NCBI GenBank assembly: GCA_949529985.1
Contig: CATIRS010000049.1
Span: 54,367 to 118,366 of the forward strand
Origin: Owenweeksia sp. TMED14
Lineage (GTDB): Bacteria > Bacteroidota > Bacteroidia > Flavobacteriales > Schleiferiaceae
DNA: 64,000 bases
Direction of reading: 5' to 3'
This document shows, in pieces, positions 17,605 to 27,541 of the stretch (position 1 is its first letter; every line of letters starts with the position of its first letter). Both the position numbers and the translations under genes were made by a program. Below the pieces are notes generated by a model. The model was not told the DNA's origin. It made no database searches and saw only the letters and a program-made list of their open reading frames with translations.

Positions 17605-20600
17605 TTACATGTTTCTTCGATATTCACCACCAACATCAAACATAGCATCTGTCATTTGACCTAATGAACAAAACTTGGATGCTTCCATTATTGGTTTAAA
17701 TATATTAGTGTTTTCCAAGGAAGCTTTCTGAATTTCTTTTAGAGCTTGAATTGATTTTTTTTCTGCCGATAAATGAACTCGGTTTACAGTAGCAATTTGA
17801 TTTTTTTTCTCTTCTTCTGTTGCCCTTATAACCTCCCCAGGTATTAAGGTTGGTGATCCTTCTGAGCTCAAGAATGTATTAACTCCGACAATAGGATATT
17901 CACCAGTATGTTTGAGCATTTCGTAATGCATAGACTCTTCTTGAATCTTTCCTCTTTGATACATTGTTTCCATAGCCCCAAGTACTCCTCCTCTATCGGT
18001 TATACGATCAAATTCAAGCATAACGGCCTCCTCCACCAATTCTGTCAATTCTTCAATAATGAAAGATCCTTGAAGCGGATTTTCATTTTTTGCTAAACCT
18101 AATTCACTATTTATAATTAGTTGAATAGCCATAGCTCGCCTTACACTCTCCTCCGTCGGTGTCGTTATCGCCTCATCATAGGCATTTGTGTGAAGTGAAT
18201 TACAATTATCGTAAATAGCATACAGAGCCTGTAAGGTTGTTCGAATATCATTGAAACTGATTTCTTGCGCATGCAGAGAGCGTCCAGAAGTTTGAATATG
18301 ATACTTGAGCATCTGAGCTCTAGCATTGGCATTATACTTTTTTTTCATTGCTTTCGCCCACACTCGTCGAGCGACTCGCCCAATCACAGCATACTCAGGA
18401 TCAATACCATTTGAAAAGAAAAAACTTAGATTTGGACCAAATAAATTTATGTCCATACCCCGACTTAAATAGTACTCAACATAAGTGAAACCATTAGAAA
18501 GTGTAAAGGCTAACTGAGTTATAGGATTTGCCCCTGCTTCAGCAATGTGATAACCAGATATCGAAACTGAATAAAAATTTCGAACTTTTTCATGAATGAA
18601 ATATTCCTGAACATCCCCCATTAGACGTAGCGCGAACTCAGTAGAAAAAATACAAGTATTTTGAGCTTGGTCTTCTTTTAGAATATCCGATTGAACAGTA
18701 CCTCTAGTTGTATTGAGAGCTTTAGCCTTTATTTCGTTATAAATATTAGACGGAAGAACCTCATCACCAGTTACTCCCAGGAGTAAAAGCCCTAAACCGT
18801 CATTTCCCTCAGGCAATTTACCGGAATAAGATGGTGGAACAATTCCAAGAGATTTATATTTTTTATTTTTAAAAAGTTCTACTTTCTCAACCATGTTATT
18901 CTCAACTATATAATGTTCACATTGTTGATCAATAGCGGCGTTTAAAAAGAAGCCCAATAACATAGGGGCAGGACCGTTAATCGTCATCGAAACCGATGTT
19001 GATGAGTGACACAAATCAAATCCAGAGTACAATTTTTTCGCATCGTCTAAGCAACTCACACTTACACCTGCATTACCTATTTTTCCATATATATCAGGTC
19101 GAATATGAGGATCATGACCATAAAGAGTAACGGAGTCAAAAGCAGTAGACAGACGTTTTGCAGGAGTTCCTAAAGACACATAATGAAATCTCTTATTTGT
19201 TCTCTCGGGCCCTCCTTCTCCAGCAAACATTCGAGTAGGATCTTCACCTTTACGCTTAAAAGAATAAATTCCTGAGGTATACGGAAACGAACCGGGGACA
19301 TTCTCCTGCAAAACCCATCTTAAAATGTCACCCCATGATCTATACTTAGGAGTGACAACCTTAGGTATTTTTTGATTCGACAAAGATATTTCGTGAGTCG
19401 CTACATTAATATCCTTCCCTCGAACTTGATAAGTATATTCTGAAGCAGTATAACGTTTTCGTAAATCGTCCCAACCCTGTAATGCAAGCCAATTTTCTTG
19501 ATCGAGTTTCGTCTTTGTAATTGCCTGTGCCTTTTCAATAGTTTTTAACATGGAATTTTCATCATTTAACTCCATTTTCTTAATCTCTTCTATTGATCGA
19601 CCAAATGAATACAGTGAATCAGCAATATCAGATTGTCCATTTACCCAATCATTATAACCTCTTACGCTTTCAGAAATTTCACTCAAATATCGCGTTCGAC
19701 TCGCCGGAATTATATAATTTTTTTGACTATCTGATTCTATCCAATTTGAGCTAAAAGCTAAATCAACTCTCCCTAGCTTATTGACAAGAGTATCCATAAT
19801 TGCCCGATATAGACGATTAGTTCCAGGATCATTAAACTGAGATGCCATTGTGCCAAAAACAGGCATATCATCTGGCTTCTCTTCCCATCTATTTTGATTA
19901 CGCTGAACTTGTTTTTTCACATCGCGAAGCGCATCTAAAGCGCCTATTTTATCGAGTTTGTTTAAAGACACCAGATCCGCAAAATCAAGCATATCAATCT
20001 TCTCCAATTGAGTTGAGGCTCCGTACTCAGGTGTCATTACATATAATGAAACATCAGAATGCTCAAGAATCTCAGTATCCGATTGGCCTATGCCACTGGT
20101 CTCTAAAATTATAAGATCAAAACTTGCAGCTTTTAATATCTGTAACGCTTGAGCTACATGTTTACTAAGTGCTAAGTTACTTTGACGAGTAGCAAGAGAT
20201 CTCATGTAAACCCTAGGGTCCTTGATTGAATTCATCCTTATTCGATCACCTAAGAGTGCTCCACCACCTTTTCGCTTTGTTGGGTCTACAGAAATAATGC
20301 CTATTCTCTTGTCAGGGTGATCTATCAAAAATCGCCTTACTAATTCGTCGACCAAAGAACTCTTTCCAGCGCCTCCTGTTCCGGTGATTCCTAAAACTGG
20401 AGAAAAGTCAACATTTTTTATTTTTTCTTCAATTTTTGAGGAGAATTTAGAAAATAACCTAGGGAAATTTTCAGCACAAGAAATTAGCCTACCAATAGAT
20501 TTCGAATCTGCTTGAAAAACTCCCTCTAAAGCGTTTTCAATTTCTTCTCCAATTGGAAAATCAGAACGCTGAAGCAAATCATTAATCATCCCTTGAAGTC

Positions 20601-20991
20601 CCATTGAGCGGCCATCATCAGGATGATAAATCTTAGTTACACCATAATTTTCTAATTCTTGAATCTCTACTGGTAAAATTGTCCCGCCGCCGCCTGCAAA
20701 TATTTTTATATGCTCTCCCCCACGTTCCTTCAACAGATCATACATATACTTAAAGTACTCCATATGACCTCCTTGATAAGATGTCATTGCTATAGCATTT
20801 GCATCCTCTTGAATTGCAGTATTTACCACTTCCTCTGCACTTCGATCATGCCCTAAGTGGATGACCTCAGCACCAGTTGACTGAAGAATTCTACGCATGA
20901 TGTTTATACTAACATCATGACCGTCAAACAGAGAAGCTGCAGTGACGATTCGAATACTATTATTAGGTGTATAGGGTTTTGCTTCAACCAT
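17605..20991 (-). CDS. icmF: Fused isobutyryl-CoA mutase (IcmF), B12-dependent
   Basis: Adenosylcobalamin enzyme that rearranges isobutyryl-CoA and n-butyryl-CoA, with its own GTPase chaperone in one chain of 1128 residues. First is a B12-binding domain ([18 protein letters not shown]; the His ligates cobalt). Second is a MeaI/ArgK-type GTPase with P-loop [16 protein letters not shown] and a later [19 protein letters not shown]. Third is the acyl-CoA mutase barrel ([20 protein letters not shown], then AFDSVTLYG, and [16 protein letters not shown]). Order and length match IcmF, not the two-chain methylmalonyl-CoA mutase. The start at ATG 20991 is favoured over 21036, since a TATATTTG box at 21014-21021 falls inside the longer reading. 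It may help catabolise branched-chain acyl-CoA. Confidence 0.95.
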   Translation of the reverse strand: MVEAKPYTPNNSIRIVTAASLFDGHDVSINIMRRILQSTGAEVIHLGHDRSAEEVVNTAIQEDANAIAMTSYQGGHMEYFKYMYDLLKERGGEHIKIFAGGGGTILPVEIQELENYGVTKIYHPDDGRSMGLQGMINDLLQRSDFPIGEEIENALEGVFQADSKSIGRLISCAENFPRLFSKFSSKIEEKIKNVDFSPVLGITGTGGAGKSSLVDELVRRFLIDHPDKRIGIISVDPTKRKGGGALLGDRIRMNSIKDPRVYMRSLATRQSNLALSKHVAQALQILKAASFDLIILETSGIGQSDTEILEHSDVSLYVMTPEYGASTQLEKIDMLDFADLVSLNKLDKIGALDALRDVKKQVQRNQNRWEEKPDDMPVFGTMASQFNDPGTNRLYRAIMDTLVNKLGRVDLAFSSNWIESDSQKNYIIPASRTRYLSEISESVRGYNDWVNGQSDIADSLYSFGRSIEEIKKMELNDENSMLKTIEKAQAITKTKLDQENWLALQGWDDLRKRYTASEYTYQVRGKDINVATHEISLSNQKIPKVVTPKYRSWGDILRWVLQENVPGSFPYTSGIYSFKRKGEDPTRMFAGEGGPERTNKRFHYVSLGTPAKRLSTAFDSVTLYGHDPHIRPDIYGKIGNAGVSVSCLDDAKKLYSGFDLCHSSTSVSMTINGPAPMLLGFFLNAAIDQQCEHYIVENNMVEKVELFKNKKYKSLGIVPPSYSGKLPEGNDGLGLLLLGVTGDEVLPSNIYNEIKAKALNTTRGTVQSDILKEDQAQNTCIFSTEFALRLMGDVQEYFIHEKVRNFYSVSISGYHIAEAGANPITQLAFTLSNGFTYVEYYLSRGMDINLFGPNLSFFFSNGIDPEYAVIGRVARRVWAKAMKKKYNANARAQMLKYHIQTSGRSLHAQEISFNDIRTTLQALYAIYDNCNSLHTNAYDEAITTPTEESVRRAMAIQLIINSELGLAKNENPLQGSFIIEELTELVEEAVMLEFDRITDRGGVLGAMETMYQRGKIQEESMHYEMLKHTGEYPIVGVNTFLSSEGSPTLIPGEVIRATEEEKKNQIATVNRVHLSAEKKSIQALKEIQKASLENTNIFKPIMEASKFCSLGQMTDAMFDVGGEYRRNM

Positions 20992-21013
20992 AATTTTTTT
21001 GAGCCTTAAAATG

Positions 21014-21021
21014 CAAATATA
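21014..21021 (-). promoter_or_regulatory. Putative -7 box (TATATTTG) of icmF
   Basis: Exact TAnnTTTG match on the minus strand, followed by C, 22 bases before ATG 20991. It decides for the shorter IcmF start, because the upstream in-frame ATG at 21036 lies before it. Confidence 0.55.
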
Positions 21022-21100
21022 AGGGCCGTAACCCACCCTTTTAGGGCTTACCTAAAGAATAGATTTAAGGGGTGGGATGGAAATCATCCTAATTTGAGAA

Positions 21101-21768
21101 TTATGCATCAACATTATTAATCAAAGAGGAATTTATATCTAGAATTGAATATGTATTAAACCAGATTATTTTCATTCCGATTTTTTTCCCCTTTGATATT
21201 GCAGAATAAAGAATCACCAACCATTATTGTATACTCAAGTATAGATAAAGTTCGAAGAAGTGCCTTTCTAAAAATTCCAGGCATGGGCTTATGAGATTTA
21301 ACTTGGTCAGATGTGATTTTTTTTGAAAAAAATTCTCTAGACCCATAGATATGATCTTGCGAATTTGAGATTCATAAACGCCATTAGTTATAACATTTAA
21401 ATTAAATCCTTGATTTTTAAGCTCAACTAAAGTTGATGTAGCATTTAAGAATGATTCATTTCTATATATTTCCTCATAAAAAGAACTTCTAATTGATTGG
21501 CCATAGTTTTTTTTTGATTAGTTATTCATCTATAAAAAAAATTCATCCATAAAAGAAAACGTCTCTTATGCAAATGTTTAACTGAATACCCATAATTTTT
21601 AATATGCGACCAAAGCTTACCATTGATACTTTTGAATTGGAAATAGGCATCATTGGGATTCAATAATGATAACTCAGGAATAATATTAATGAGTTCATTT
21701 AATACTGATTTGACATTTTTATCCTGACCCCCTGTTGTACCGTCTAAATCAAAAAATAGTTTAATCAT
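21101..21768 (-). pseudogene. Broken HAD-family phosphatase (YjjG/pyrimidine-nucleotidase-like)
   Basis: An intact start (MIKLFFDLDGTTGG, HAD motif I, at 21768) runs 80 codons to a TGA at 21526. Downstream in other frames the same protein continues. One frame gives YEEIYRNESFLNATSTLVEL and then LNVITNGVYESQIRKIISMG (motif II region, ITNG). Another gives ITSDQVKSHKPMPGIFRKAL and MVGDSLFCNIKGEK (motif III/IV). A further shift gives IGMKIIWFNTY and a final stop at 21101. The breaks fall at or near T8, A9, A8 and A7 runs. At least three frame changes plus an in-frame stop make a pseudogene the simplest reading. Homopolymer sequencing errors are the alternative. Confidence 0.75.
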
Positions 21769-21777
21769 ATTAATTTT

Positions 21778-23211
21778 TTAATTATCTACAGGAGTAGCCT
21801 CGGTAAATCCTATGAGATACAGTTTATCTTTTGCTCGAGTAAAAGATGTGTACATCCACCGAATATACTCTTCATTTGACGGATCATCAGTGTAAGGTCT
21901 CTCTACAAAAACTTCTCGCCATTGCCCACCCTGAGCTTTGTGAGCAGTTAATGCGTATCCAAATTTTAATTGTAATGCTTGACCATACGGATGGTTCTTT
22001 AAAAAATCAGAACGACTTAACTTACTTAAGCCTAAATTATTGGACTCATTCAATAAATGAGAATTGAGTAACTTTATTTGAGCTTCTGACAACCTAGTAA
22101 AAGGAGAACGAAGAGTATCAAGAATAATTTTTGCTTCAAATGGTTCTGCTTCTATATCTCGCCATGATAAAGTTGCATCTGCAAAATGCAGACCATATTT
22201 ATGTTCTTCGTTGCGCCATGAAAGGATCTCCAGTAAATCTCCATTTGCGATAAAACCGGAACTATCATTGTCAGCTAACCATCTATCATTATTTTGAACT
22301 ACCATGACTAAATCACCGGCATTAAGAACATCTTCGTACCCTAACAACTGTGACCTTATCTGCTCATTATAGGAAATAGCTCTCTTATTAGATCGTGTAA
22401 TAATTACTGCATCATTTTCAGAATTACAAAAACAGCTTTCTAGAGTCTCATATAATTCTTGAGGGTCCTTGATGAATAAAACCTCTTTATTTGGTTTGAG
22501 AGTAGGGAAAAATGATGACTCAGAAAATAGTGCTTGCCTTAATTCAGTAGCACAATGCAAGATTCCGGAATTTTCAGACTGACGCATTACCTTATGCAAG
22601 GAAATCCCGCTAGATTTTACTCCATAAGAATGGAGTAAAACTTGTGAATCAAGAGCAGGGCTGTATGACTGACCAATCGGAGGCAGCTGGGCTTGATCCC
22701 CAACTAAAATAAGCTTACAATTTTTTCCCGATTTAACAAAATTGAGCAAATCTTTAAGAATTTGACCATTTTCACCTGAATCTGAAATCATCGAAGCCTC
22801 ATCGATGATGAAGATTAATTTTTGACCTCTGTTCTTTCTAGCTATTCTCTTAAAAATACCATCAGGACTTCGCACTGATACATATAACAATCTATGCAAG
22901 GTCCATGCGCGACATCCCCAAGCGCCCTGAAGAACTTTTGCTGCACGACCAGTAGGTGCTCCTAGAACTGAACGCCACCCGTCAGACTCAGCTCCACGTG
23001 CAATAGACTGAACTAAAGTTGTTTTCCCTGTCCCCGCATAACCTCTGAGAATAAATACATCTATTTCTAGATTAATATTTTCTTCAGGATGTATAAGATT
23101 AGCAAGACTTCGCAGGCCTTTTTCTTGATCTTGAGTAGGCTCCCACGGAAAGGCTTTTCGGAAATTATTATAAAGTGTTTTTGAATTCACAATTAAGTAG
23201 CAAGGTAACAC
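21778..23211 (-). CDS. RecD-like superfamily 1 DNA helicase
   Basis: AAA/UvrD-like helicase of 477 residues, related to RecD and Dda, probably working in DNA repair or replication. Visible are Walker A GYAGTGKTTLVQ near residue 57 and APTGRAAKVL (motif Ia). IFIIDEASMI is Walker B (motif II) and LVGDQAQLPPIG is motif III. The C-terminal LTAHKAQGGQWREVFVE and WMYTSFTRAKDKLYLIG are motifs V-VI. It lacks the long N-terminal extension of full RecD. The start at 23211 is uncertain; a GTG a few codons in is also possible. It is divergent from the DUF3822-rsmD cluster, an arrangement I recall from other flavobacteria. Confidence 0.88.
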   Translation of the reverse strand: MLPCYLIVNSKTLYNNFRKAFPWEPTQDQEKGLRSLANLIHPEENINLEIDVFILRGYAGTGKTTLVQSIARGAESDGWRSVLGAPTGRAAKVLQGAWGCRAWTLHRLLYVSVRSPDGIFKRIARKNRGQKLIFIIDEASMISDSGENGQILKDLLNFVKSGKNCKLILVGDQAQLPPIGQSYSPALDSQVLLHSYGVKSSGISLHKVMRQSENSGILHCATELRQALFSESSFFPTLKPNKEVLFIKDPQELYETLESCFCNSENDAVIITRSNKRAISYNEQIRSQLLGYEDVLNAGDLVMVVQNNDRWLADNDSSGFIANGDLLEILSWRNEEHKYGLHFADATLSWRDIEAEPFEAKIILDTLRSPFTRLSEAQIKLLNSHLLNESNNLGLSKLSRSDFLKNHPYGQALQLKFGYALTAHKAQGGQWREVFVERPYTDDPSNEEYIRWMYTSFTRAKDKLYLIGFTEATPVDN

Positions 23212-23223
23212 GGTAATATTTCA

Positions 23224-23231
23224 TAATTTTG
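23224..23231 (+). promoter_or_regulatory. Putative -7 box (TAATTTTG) of the 23250 gene cluster
   Basis: Exact TAnnTTTG match, 18 bases before the ATG at 23250. It would drive the pilin-like gene, DUF3822 and rsmD, which overlap each other. Confidence 0.5.
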
Positions 23232-23249
23232 TGGTGAAAAACTTTTACA

Positions 23250-23888
23250 ATGACATCACGTACCATTTTATATTTAAGAATCACTTTAGCAGTAATTACT
23301 CTTGTTTTATCATATCGGATTTACAGAATAATAATGGAACCAATTGAATTTGAGTCCATAAAGGAAAAACGTTATGAAAAAATAACAAATCGACTAGAAC
23401 AACTTAGAGAAGCTCAGCTCATTTTTAAAACGCAATACAATCAATACTCAAATAATTTTGATGATCTAATTTCTTTTCTTCAAAATGCTCAAGTAAGTAT
23501 AATTGAAAGAAAGGACAGTTCATTTATGAAATATGACAGGGTTTACCAAACCGATATGCTGAAGGACACGATTATCTACAGAATTATTGGTCAAAAGTCA
23601 GCTAGAGATAAACTTATTTCAATTAATCCAGAATTATTTGACGATGACTTTATTGTTTCAGAAATGCGTTTCATTCCGTTTGCAAAAGACTCTATTGAGT
23701 TTGAAATCGCTACTGGCCATGTAGACAGAAATGGTGTTAGAGTTCAAGTTTTTGAAATAAAAGCCTCAAATAAAGATTTTTTTCATGACATATTTAATGA
23801 CTATAGGTCCCTCATCTTAGGACTTCGAATTGATGCTTTAATTGTAGGGTCACTCACAGAACCAACCCTAAGTGGAAACTGGAAATAA
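23250..23888 (+). CDS. Membrane-anchored protein with pilin-like layout, unknown function
   Basis: 212 residues, function not known. One N-terminal membrane helix (RTILYLRITLAVITLVLSYRIYRI) is followed by a helical stretch, KRYEKITNRLEQLREAQLIF, and then KTQYNQYSNNFDDLISFL. This layout resembles type II/IV pseudopilin N-termini, and the similarity is structural only. The C-terminal half is acidic and beta-rich. It overlaps the start of the DUF3822 gene by 17 bases, and rsmD follows, so the three form one transcript. I recall that similar proteins occur next to DUF3822 in other Bacteroidota. No role in rRNA modification is implied. Confidence 0.75.
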   Translation: MTSRTILYLRITLAVITLVLSYRIYRIIMEPIEFESIKEKRYEKITNRLEQLREAQLIFKTQYNQYSNNFDDLISFLQNAQVSIIERKDSSFMKYDRVYQTDMLKDTIIYRIIGQKSARDKLISINPELFDDDFIVSEMRFIPFAKDSIEFEIATGHVDRNGVRVQVFEIKASNKDFFHDIFNDYRSLILGLRIDALIVGSLTEPTLSGNWK

Positions 23889-24612
23889 TTTTTTCCCTAA
23901 ATCTTGGGTTTTTTTTCCCCAATTTGAGTCAACTCCAAAAGAGTCAATAGTTATAGCTATTGCCAAACTAGAGGGGATTAACTTACTCATCTGCTCTAAA
24001 AATGATGGAAAACCCCTTGGGTCAGTTTTAAACCTGAGTTTTGAAGATTTTGAAATGTGGTATAGCAGTTATGAATCTAAATTCTCAAATTGTTTTCTTT
24101 TTGGAGAAGAATGTTTTGCAGCCTGGTATCCTGAATCATGGGTTGGGAATAAAGAAGAGTGGATAAAACCTATTGACCCTGATGGCACAAACTGGAAAAG
24201 TCTAGTCATCGACGGGGGAATGGAACTTCACTTTCGCTTTCCAGAAGCATTTCCAAAGAATTTGCATTTTAAACCTTTAATGGCTCATAATGCCCAACGT
24301 TGGCTAAAGAATGGCAACGATAGCATACGAATTCATAAAAATGGGAAAAGAATGGAGATGGCGGTAATAAAAAATAAATCTATTCAGCTTCATACCATAT
24401 TTAGTGTTCAATCAAGCAATGATGCTGCATATAATTGCATGCTTCTCTATGACCAATGCAGTCTACCCACCGAACATATTTCCATAATTTGGGAAGGTGA
24501 AATGGATGAGTTGGCCTGGGAAAAACTAAGGCCATTTATAAAAAAAATAGACACCTCATCTTCTCATCCATGGTCTGCATTATCAGTCTTAAATAATAGT
24601 CACTATTCATGA
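23872..24612 (+). CDS. DUF3822 family protein
   Basis: 246 residues, a Bacteroidota-specific family of unknown function. Visible features include an N-terminal domain with ESIVIAIAKLEGINLLICS and a later LLYDQCSLPTEHISIIWEGE followed by LRPFIKKID, the usual family end. These regions recall the actin-like ATPase fold of FtsA/PilM relatives, but catalytic residues are not identified. It sits between the pilin-like protein, with a 17-base overlap, and rsmD, with a 4-base ATGA overlap. A PilM-like protein beside a pilin-like protein is suggestive, but unproven. Confidence 0.8.
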   Translation: METGNNFFPKSWVFFPQFESTPKESIVIAIAKLEGINLLICSKNDGKPLGSVLNLSFEDFEMWYSSYESKFSNCFLFGEECFAAWYPESWVGNKEEWIKPIDPDGTNWKSLVIDGGMELHFRFPEAFPKNLHFKPLMAHNAQRWLKNGNDSIRIHKNGKRMEMAVIKNKSIQLHTIFSVQSSNDAAYNCMLLYDQCSLPTEHISIIWEGEMDELAWEKLRPFIKKIDTSSSHPWSALSVLNNSHYS

Positions 24613-25145
24613 GAATTATTAGAGGCCGAAATAAAGGTAAAATACTCTCAGCGCCTAAAAATTTACCCGTCCGTCCGACAACAGACATGGCAAAGGAAGG
24701 AGTATTCAATATTATCGAAAACTATTTAAACTGGCATTCAACATCTGCAATAGACTTATTCTGCGGAACTGGGAATATTAGTTTTGAAATGGCTAGCAGA
24801 GGAGTTAAAGAAGTTATTAGTGTTGATAATCACATCAAATGTATTCAGTATGTAAATAAGATTTCAAAGGAACTAGAATATAAAGAAATCATCACTAGGT
24901 TAAGCGATGTACTACAGTTTTTAAAACGAAAAAATCAATCATGGGACTTTATTTTTGCGGACCCCCCTTATGATTTTCAAAATTATAAGCAACTAATAGA
25001 CTTAGCACTTCTTAGACTAAAAGAAGGTGGTGTTTTCATATTAGAACATGGATCGCACGAAGACTTTTCAGACCATTCAAACTGCTTTGATAATCGGAAG
25101 TATGGAAGTGTCAAAATAAGTATTTTTAGTCAAGAATCCAATTAA
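24609..25145 (+). CDS. rsmD: 16S rRNA (guanine966-N2)-methyltransferase
   Basis: Methylates G966 of 16S rRNA during ribosome assembly; 178 residues. MRIIRGRNKGKILSAPKNLP and VRPTTDMAKEGVFNII are the RsmD opening. AIDLFCGTGNISFEMASRG is the S-adenosylmethionine-binding motif I. FIFADPPYDFQNY carries the catalytic (D)PPY. It overlaps DUF3822 by 4 bases. Its 3' end overlaps the convergent rdgB by 20 bases. Confidence 0.95.
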   Translation: MRIIRGRNKGKILSAPKNLPVRPTTDMAKEGVFNIIENYLNWHSTSAIDLFCGTGNISFEMASRGVKEVISVDNHIKCIQYVNKISKELEYKEIITRLSDVLQFLKRKNQSWDFIFADPPYDFQNYKQLIDLALLRLKEGGVFILEHGSHEDFSDHSNCFDNRKYGSVKISIFSQESN

Positions 25146-25701
25146 GCCATTTTCGAATTGCTTTTGAGCGATGACTTAAAAGTTGTTTTTCATGATTCAT
25201 CATCTGAGAAAAGGTCAAACCATTACCTTCTAATGGCTTAAAAATAGCGTCATAACCAAATCCATTTTCACCTAATTCAACAGTGCTAATGTTGCCATCC
25301 ACTGAACCATTAAATATTTTAAGACCTTCCTTATTTCGAAAAGCCAAGACGGTACAAAATCTTGCTCTACGATTTTTTTTTACTTTCATATCGTTTAATA
25401 ATTTTAACCGGTTAGCAGCATCACTCCTCGTTTTACCTGCAAATCTTGCTGAATAAACGCCAGGAGCTCCCAAAAGAGCCTCAACCTCTAACCCGCTATC
25501 ATCTGAAAGAACTGGTATTCCAGTCTTTTCAAAAACATAATTCGCCTTTTGGATAGCATTTGATTCCAACGTTTTTCCACTTTCCAAAAGCTCTTTAGAA
25601 AAACCCAATTCATCAAGAGTTAAAACCTGCCAATATGAAGGCAAAAGTTTTTTTATTTCATTTATTTTATGAACGTTCTGAGTAGCTAAAGTTATTTTCA
25701 A
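25126..25701 (-). CDS. rdgB: Non-canonical purine NTP pyrophosphatase (RdgB/HAM1)
   Basis: Hydrolyses dITP, dXTP and ITP to keep them out of DNA; 191 residues. KITLATQNVHKINEIKKLLP is the family start, and LSDDSGLEVEALLGAPGVYS with ARFAG is the conserved core. SHRSKAIRKW is near the end. No ATG is available; TTG codons occur at 25701 and 25710. I chose 25701 because MKITLATQN matches the family, but the longer TTG start is not excluded. Tail overlap with rsmD is 20 bases. Confidence 0.93.
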   Translation of the reverse strand: MKITLATQNVHKINEIKKLLPSYWQVLTLDELGFSKELLESGKTLESNAIQKANYVFEKTGIPVLSDDSGLEVEALLGAPGVYSARFAGKTRSDAANRLKLLNDMKVKKNRRARFCTVLAFRNKEGLKIFNGSVDGNISTVELGENGFGYDAIFKPLEGNGLTFSQMMNHEKQLLSHRSKAIRKWLNWILD

Positions 25702-25751
25702 TGGTGACAAAATTTATTATTAAAAAAGAATTTTATTTCGTTCTTAAATTG

Positions 25752-26651
25752 TTAACTATTTATAGAAAGCTTTTTAAAACTGATTAAAAAAGCTTTCAAA
25801 GCAAGCAGGTTTTCCGAAGGGAAAAACTCAACTAACCATTGAAAAGAATAATCTTTAATCTCGATTGGTCTGCACCGGTTTTTCTCATCGAAACTTAGTC
25901 TATACATATCCGATTCAGGAAGAAATAGCATTCCAAGGCCTCTTCTCGAAGCAATTATAGCAGTATTCCAGTGACCATTTGCAAGATTTAAATTCTTAGG
26001 GTTGCATTTGAAGCCGTTCTCGAGTAAAATAGTTTTCATTTGGGCATGTACTGTCAGTAAAACCTCACCGGAATTTCGAATTTCAGAAACTGTTACAGTC
26101 TCATGTCCCAATAATTCGTGATTTTCAGGAATTAAAATAAAAGAGCTCTCCTTCGATAAAAAATTATCACTATTGTTATCCATAGTTTTTAGATACCCAG
26201 AAGAAACAATTGCATCTAGATTCAGATCTTGGATATTTTCATCACTGAAAGAAGCATGAATGTCTACAATTTCAATATGAACTCCAGGATTAAATTCAAC
26301 AAAACGAACTAAAGATTCACCTAGCCATGATGGTTGGTCTAGAGAAACCCAACCAATTCTTAGAGAGCCTTTGAGGGGGAGCACGTAGGCCCCAATAATC
26401 TTATTTAATTCAATCGTTTCAATTAAAATAGTCTTGATTTGCCCAAGAACTCTTAATCCTATTATTGTCAGCTCCAGAGGCTGAGCTGACCTGTCGATCA
26501 AAGTCACACCTAAGGAATCTTCCATCTTCTGAATCTGAGAACTAAGCGTAGGTTGAGAGACTGAACATGCATTAGCAGCACGAGCATAATTTCGGTGCTC
26601 TTCCAAAGCAACAAAATAAGACATCTGCGTAAAACTTACAGGATAGCCCAT
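25752..26651 (-). CDS. LysR-type transcriptional regulator
   Basis: DNA-binding regulator of 299 residues. The N-terminal winged helix-turn-helix reads FTQMSYFVALEEHRNYARAA and CSVSQPTLSSQIQKMEDSLG, followed by VTLIDRS. The linker helix and a periplasmic-binding-like effector domain follow. The ATG at 26651 lies inside the end of the FemAB-like gene, overlapping it by 16 bases, so it is the third gene of a co-transcribed set. LysR regulators are usually divergent from their targets; this one is not. An OxyR assignment is not supported, because the paired redox cysteines are not evident. Confidence 0.9.
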   Translation of the reverse strand: MGYPVSFTQMSYFVALEEHRNYARAANACSVSQPTLSSQIQKMEDSLGVTLIDRSAQPLELTIIGLRVLGQIKTILIETIELNKIIGAYVLPLKGSLRIGWVSLDQPSWLGESLVRFVEFNPGVHIEIVDIHASFSDENIQDLNLDAIVSSGYLKTMDNNSDNFLSKESSFILIPENHELLGHETVTVSEIRNSGEVLLTVHAQMKTILLENGFKCNPKNLNLANGHWNTAIIASRRGLGMLFLPESDMYRLSFDEKNRCRPIEIKDYSFQWLVEFFPSENLLALKAFLISFKKLSINS

Positions 26652-27541
26652 CTTTGATATCTTATATATGGCGATAACGATGCGCCAAAACCTGAATAAA
26701 ATCTTGATAAGCCGGATTCTTTACTCCCCTCAAAATCAAAAATATCCCATCGACCGGAGCCAAATAAAATTAATTCATTGATTAAATAAGTCATTGCGTT
26801 ACTTTCTCGCCCTTCTTGAGAGATGGCACTAAAAAGCAAGACCATTCGATTTGCAGAAAAAGCCACAAAAGCACCAGCATGAAAACAATTACCTGGACCA
26901 TAAACGGTCCATACAGCGCCTTTTCCTTTATGAAGAAGATGATACATAGCTTGACGAATAGGACGGTTGAAACCATTAGGGATAGAATAACGCTTTCCTT
27001 GATTACGACTAAATTCCTGCAGCAAAATATCTGGAGTGTCATTCTCAAATATACTTAATTCGTGTTTTAATGATGACCTAATATTTCTTTTGGTTTGCTT
27101 ACTAAATAAGTTATAATTTTTTTCATAATTATCTGTCAGCTCAATCTCATAATTCGGAACCATAGACCAACGCTGAAGTCGAAAATTATTAAAGTGCCAC
27201 CCATCTTTTTTCATTTTCCAATCTTGAGGACAATGAAGAGAAATATCTACTTTTGTAAAATTTCGAGGTATACTATTTATAACTTGGTAAATAGCATTAG
27301 TATCATCTGCTAATTTACCGATAGGCCCCCACTGTTGTATTCCAAAAGGTAAATAGCCTGATTTCAATCCGAATACTTTTCGATATGCAATTGGAAGAGC
27401 TATTTCTTTAGCAATAATAGCTCCCCATTGAACACCAATAGAATCAGCATAGCCCTCAGTATCATAAGGAAATAGTTTACTCGAATCATTATATAAGCGA
27501 GCCCAAAACTCACTAGTCCAATCGCCTTCAACCCACCTCAT
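26636..27541 (-). CDS. FemAB/GNAT-like acyl- or aminoacyltransferase
   Basis: 301 residues, related to the FemAB/GNAT-fold proteins often found in Bacteroidota surface-glycan loci. Visible are YNLFSKQTKRNIRSSLKHEL (a typical KxRRNIRK-like helix) and GAFVAFSANRMVLLFSAISQ. SNAMTYLINELILFG and IFDFEGSKESGLSRFYSGFG are the second GNAT core with the conserved DFEGS. The reaction is unknown; transfer of an acyl or aminoacyl group to a sugar precursor is an inference from family and context. It overlaps the epimerase-deacetylase fusion by 4 bases upstream and LysR by 16 bases downstream. Confidence 0.75.
   Translation of the reverse strand: MRWVEGDWTSEFWARLYNDSSKLFPYDTEGYADSIGVQWGAIIAKEIALPIAYRKVFGLKSGYLPFGIQQWGPIGKLADDTNAIYQVINSIPRNFTKVDISLHCPQDWKMKKDGWHFNNFRLQRWSMVPNYEIELTDNYEKNYNLFSKQTKRNIRSSLKHELSIFENDTPDILLQEFSRNQGKRYSIPNGFNRPIRQAMYHLLHKGKGAVWTVYGPGNCFHAGAFVAFSANRMVLLFSAISQEGRESNAMTYLINELILFGSGRWDIFDFEGSKESGLSRFYSGFGASLSPYIRYQRWAIL

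Noticed and set aside
21778-23211. RecD-like helicase as part of a phage-defence island
   Set aside because: No nuclease, methylase or other defence gene nearby; neighbours are housekeeping and it stands in a conserved flavobacterial context.
25752-26651. LysR regulator as OxyR
   Set aside because: The paired redox cysteines of OxyR are not evident; only general LysR features are supported.
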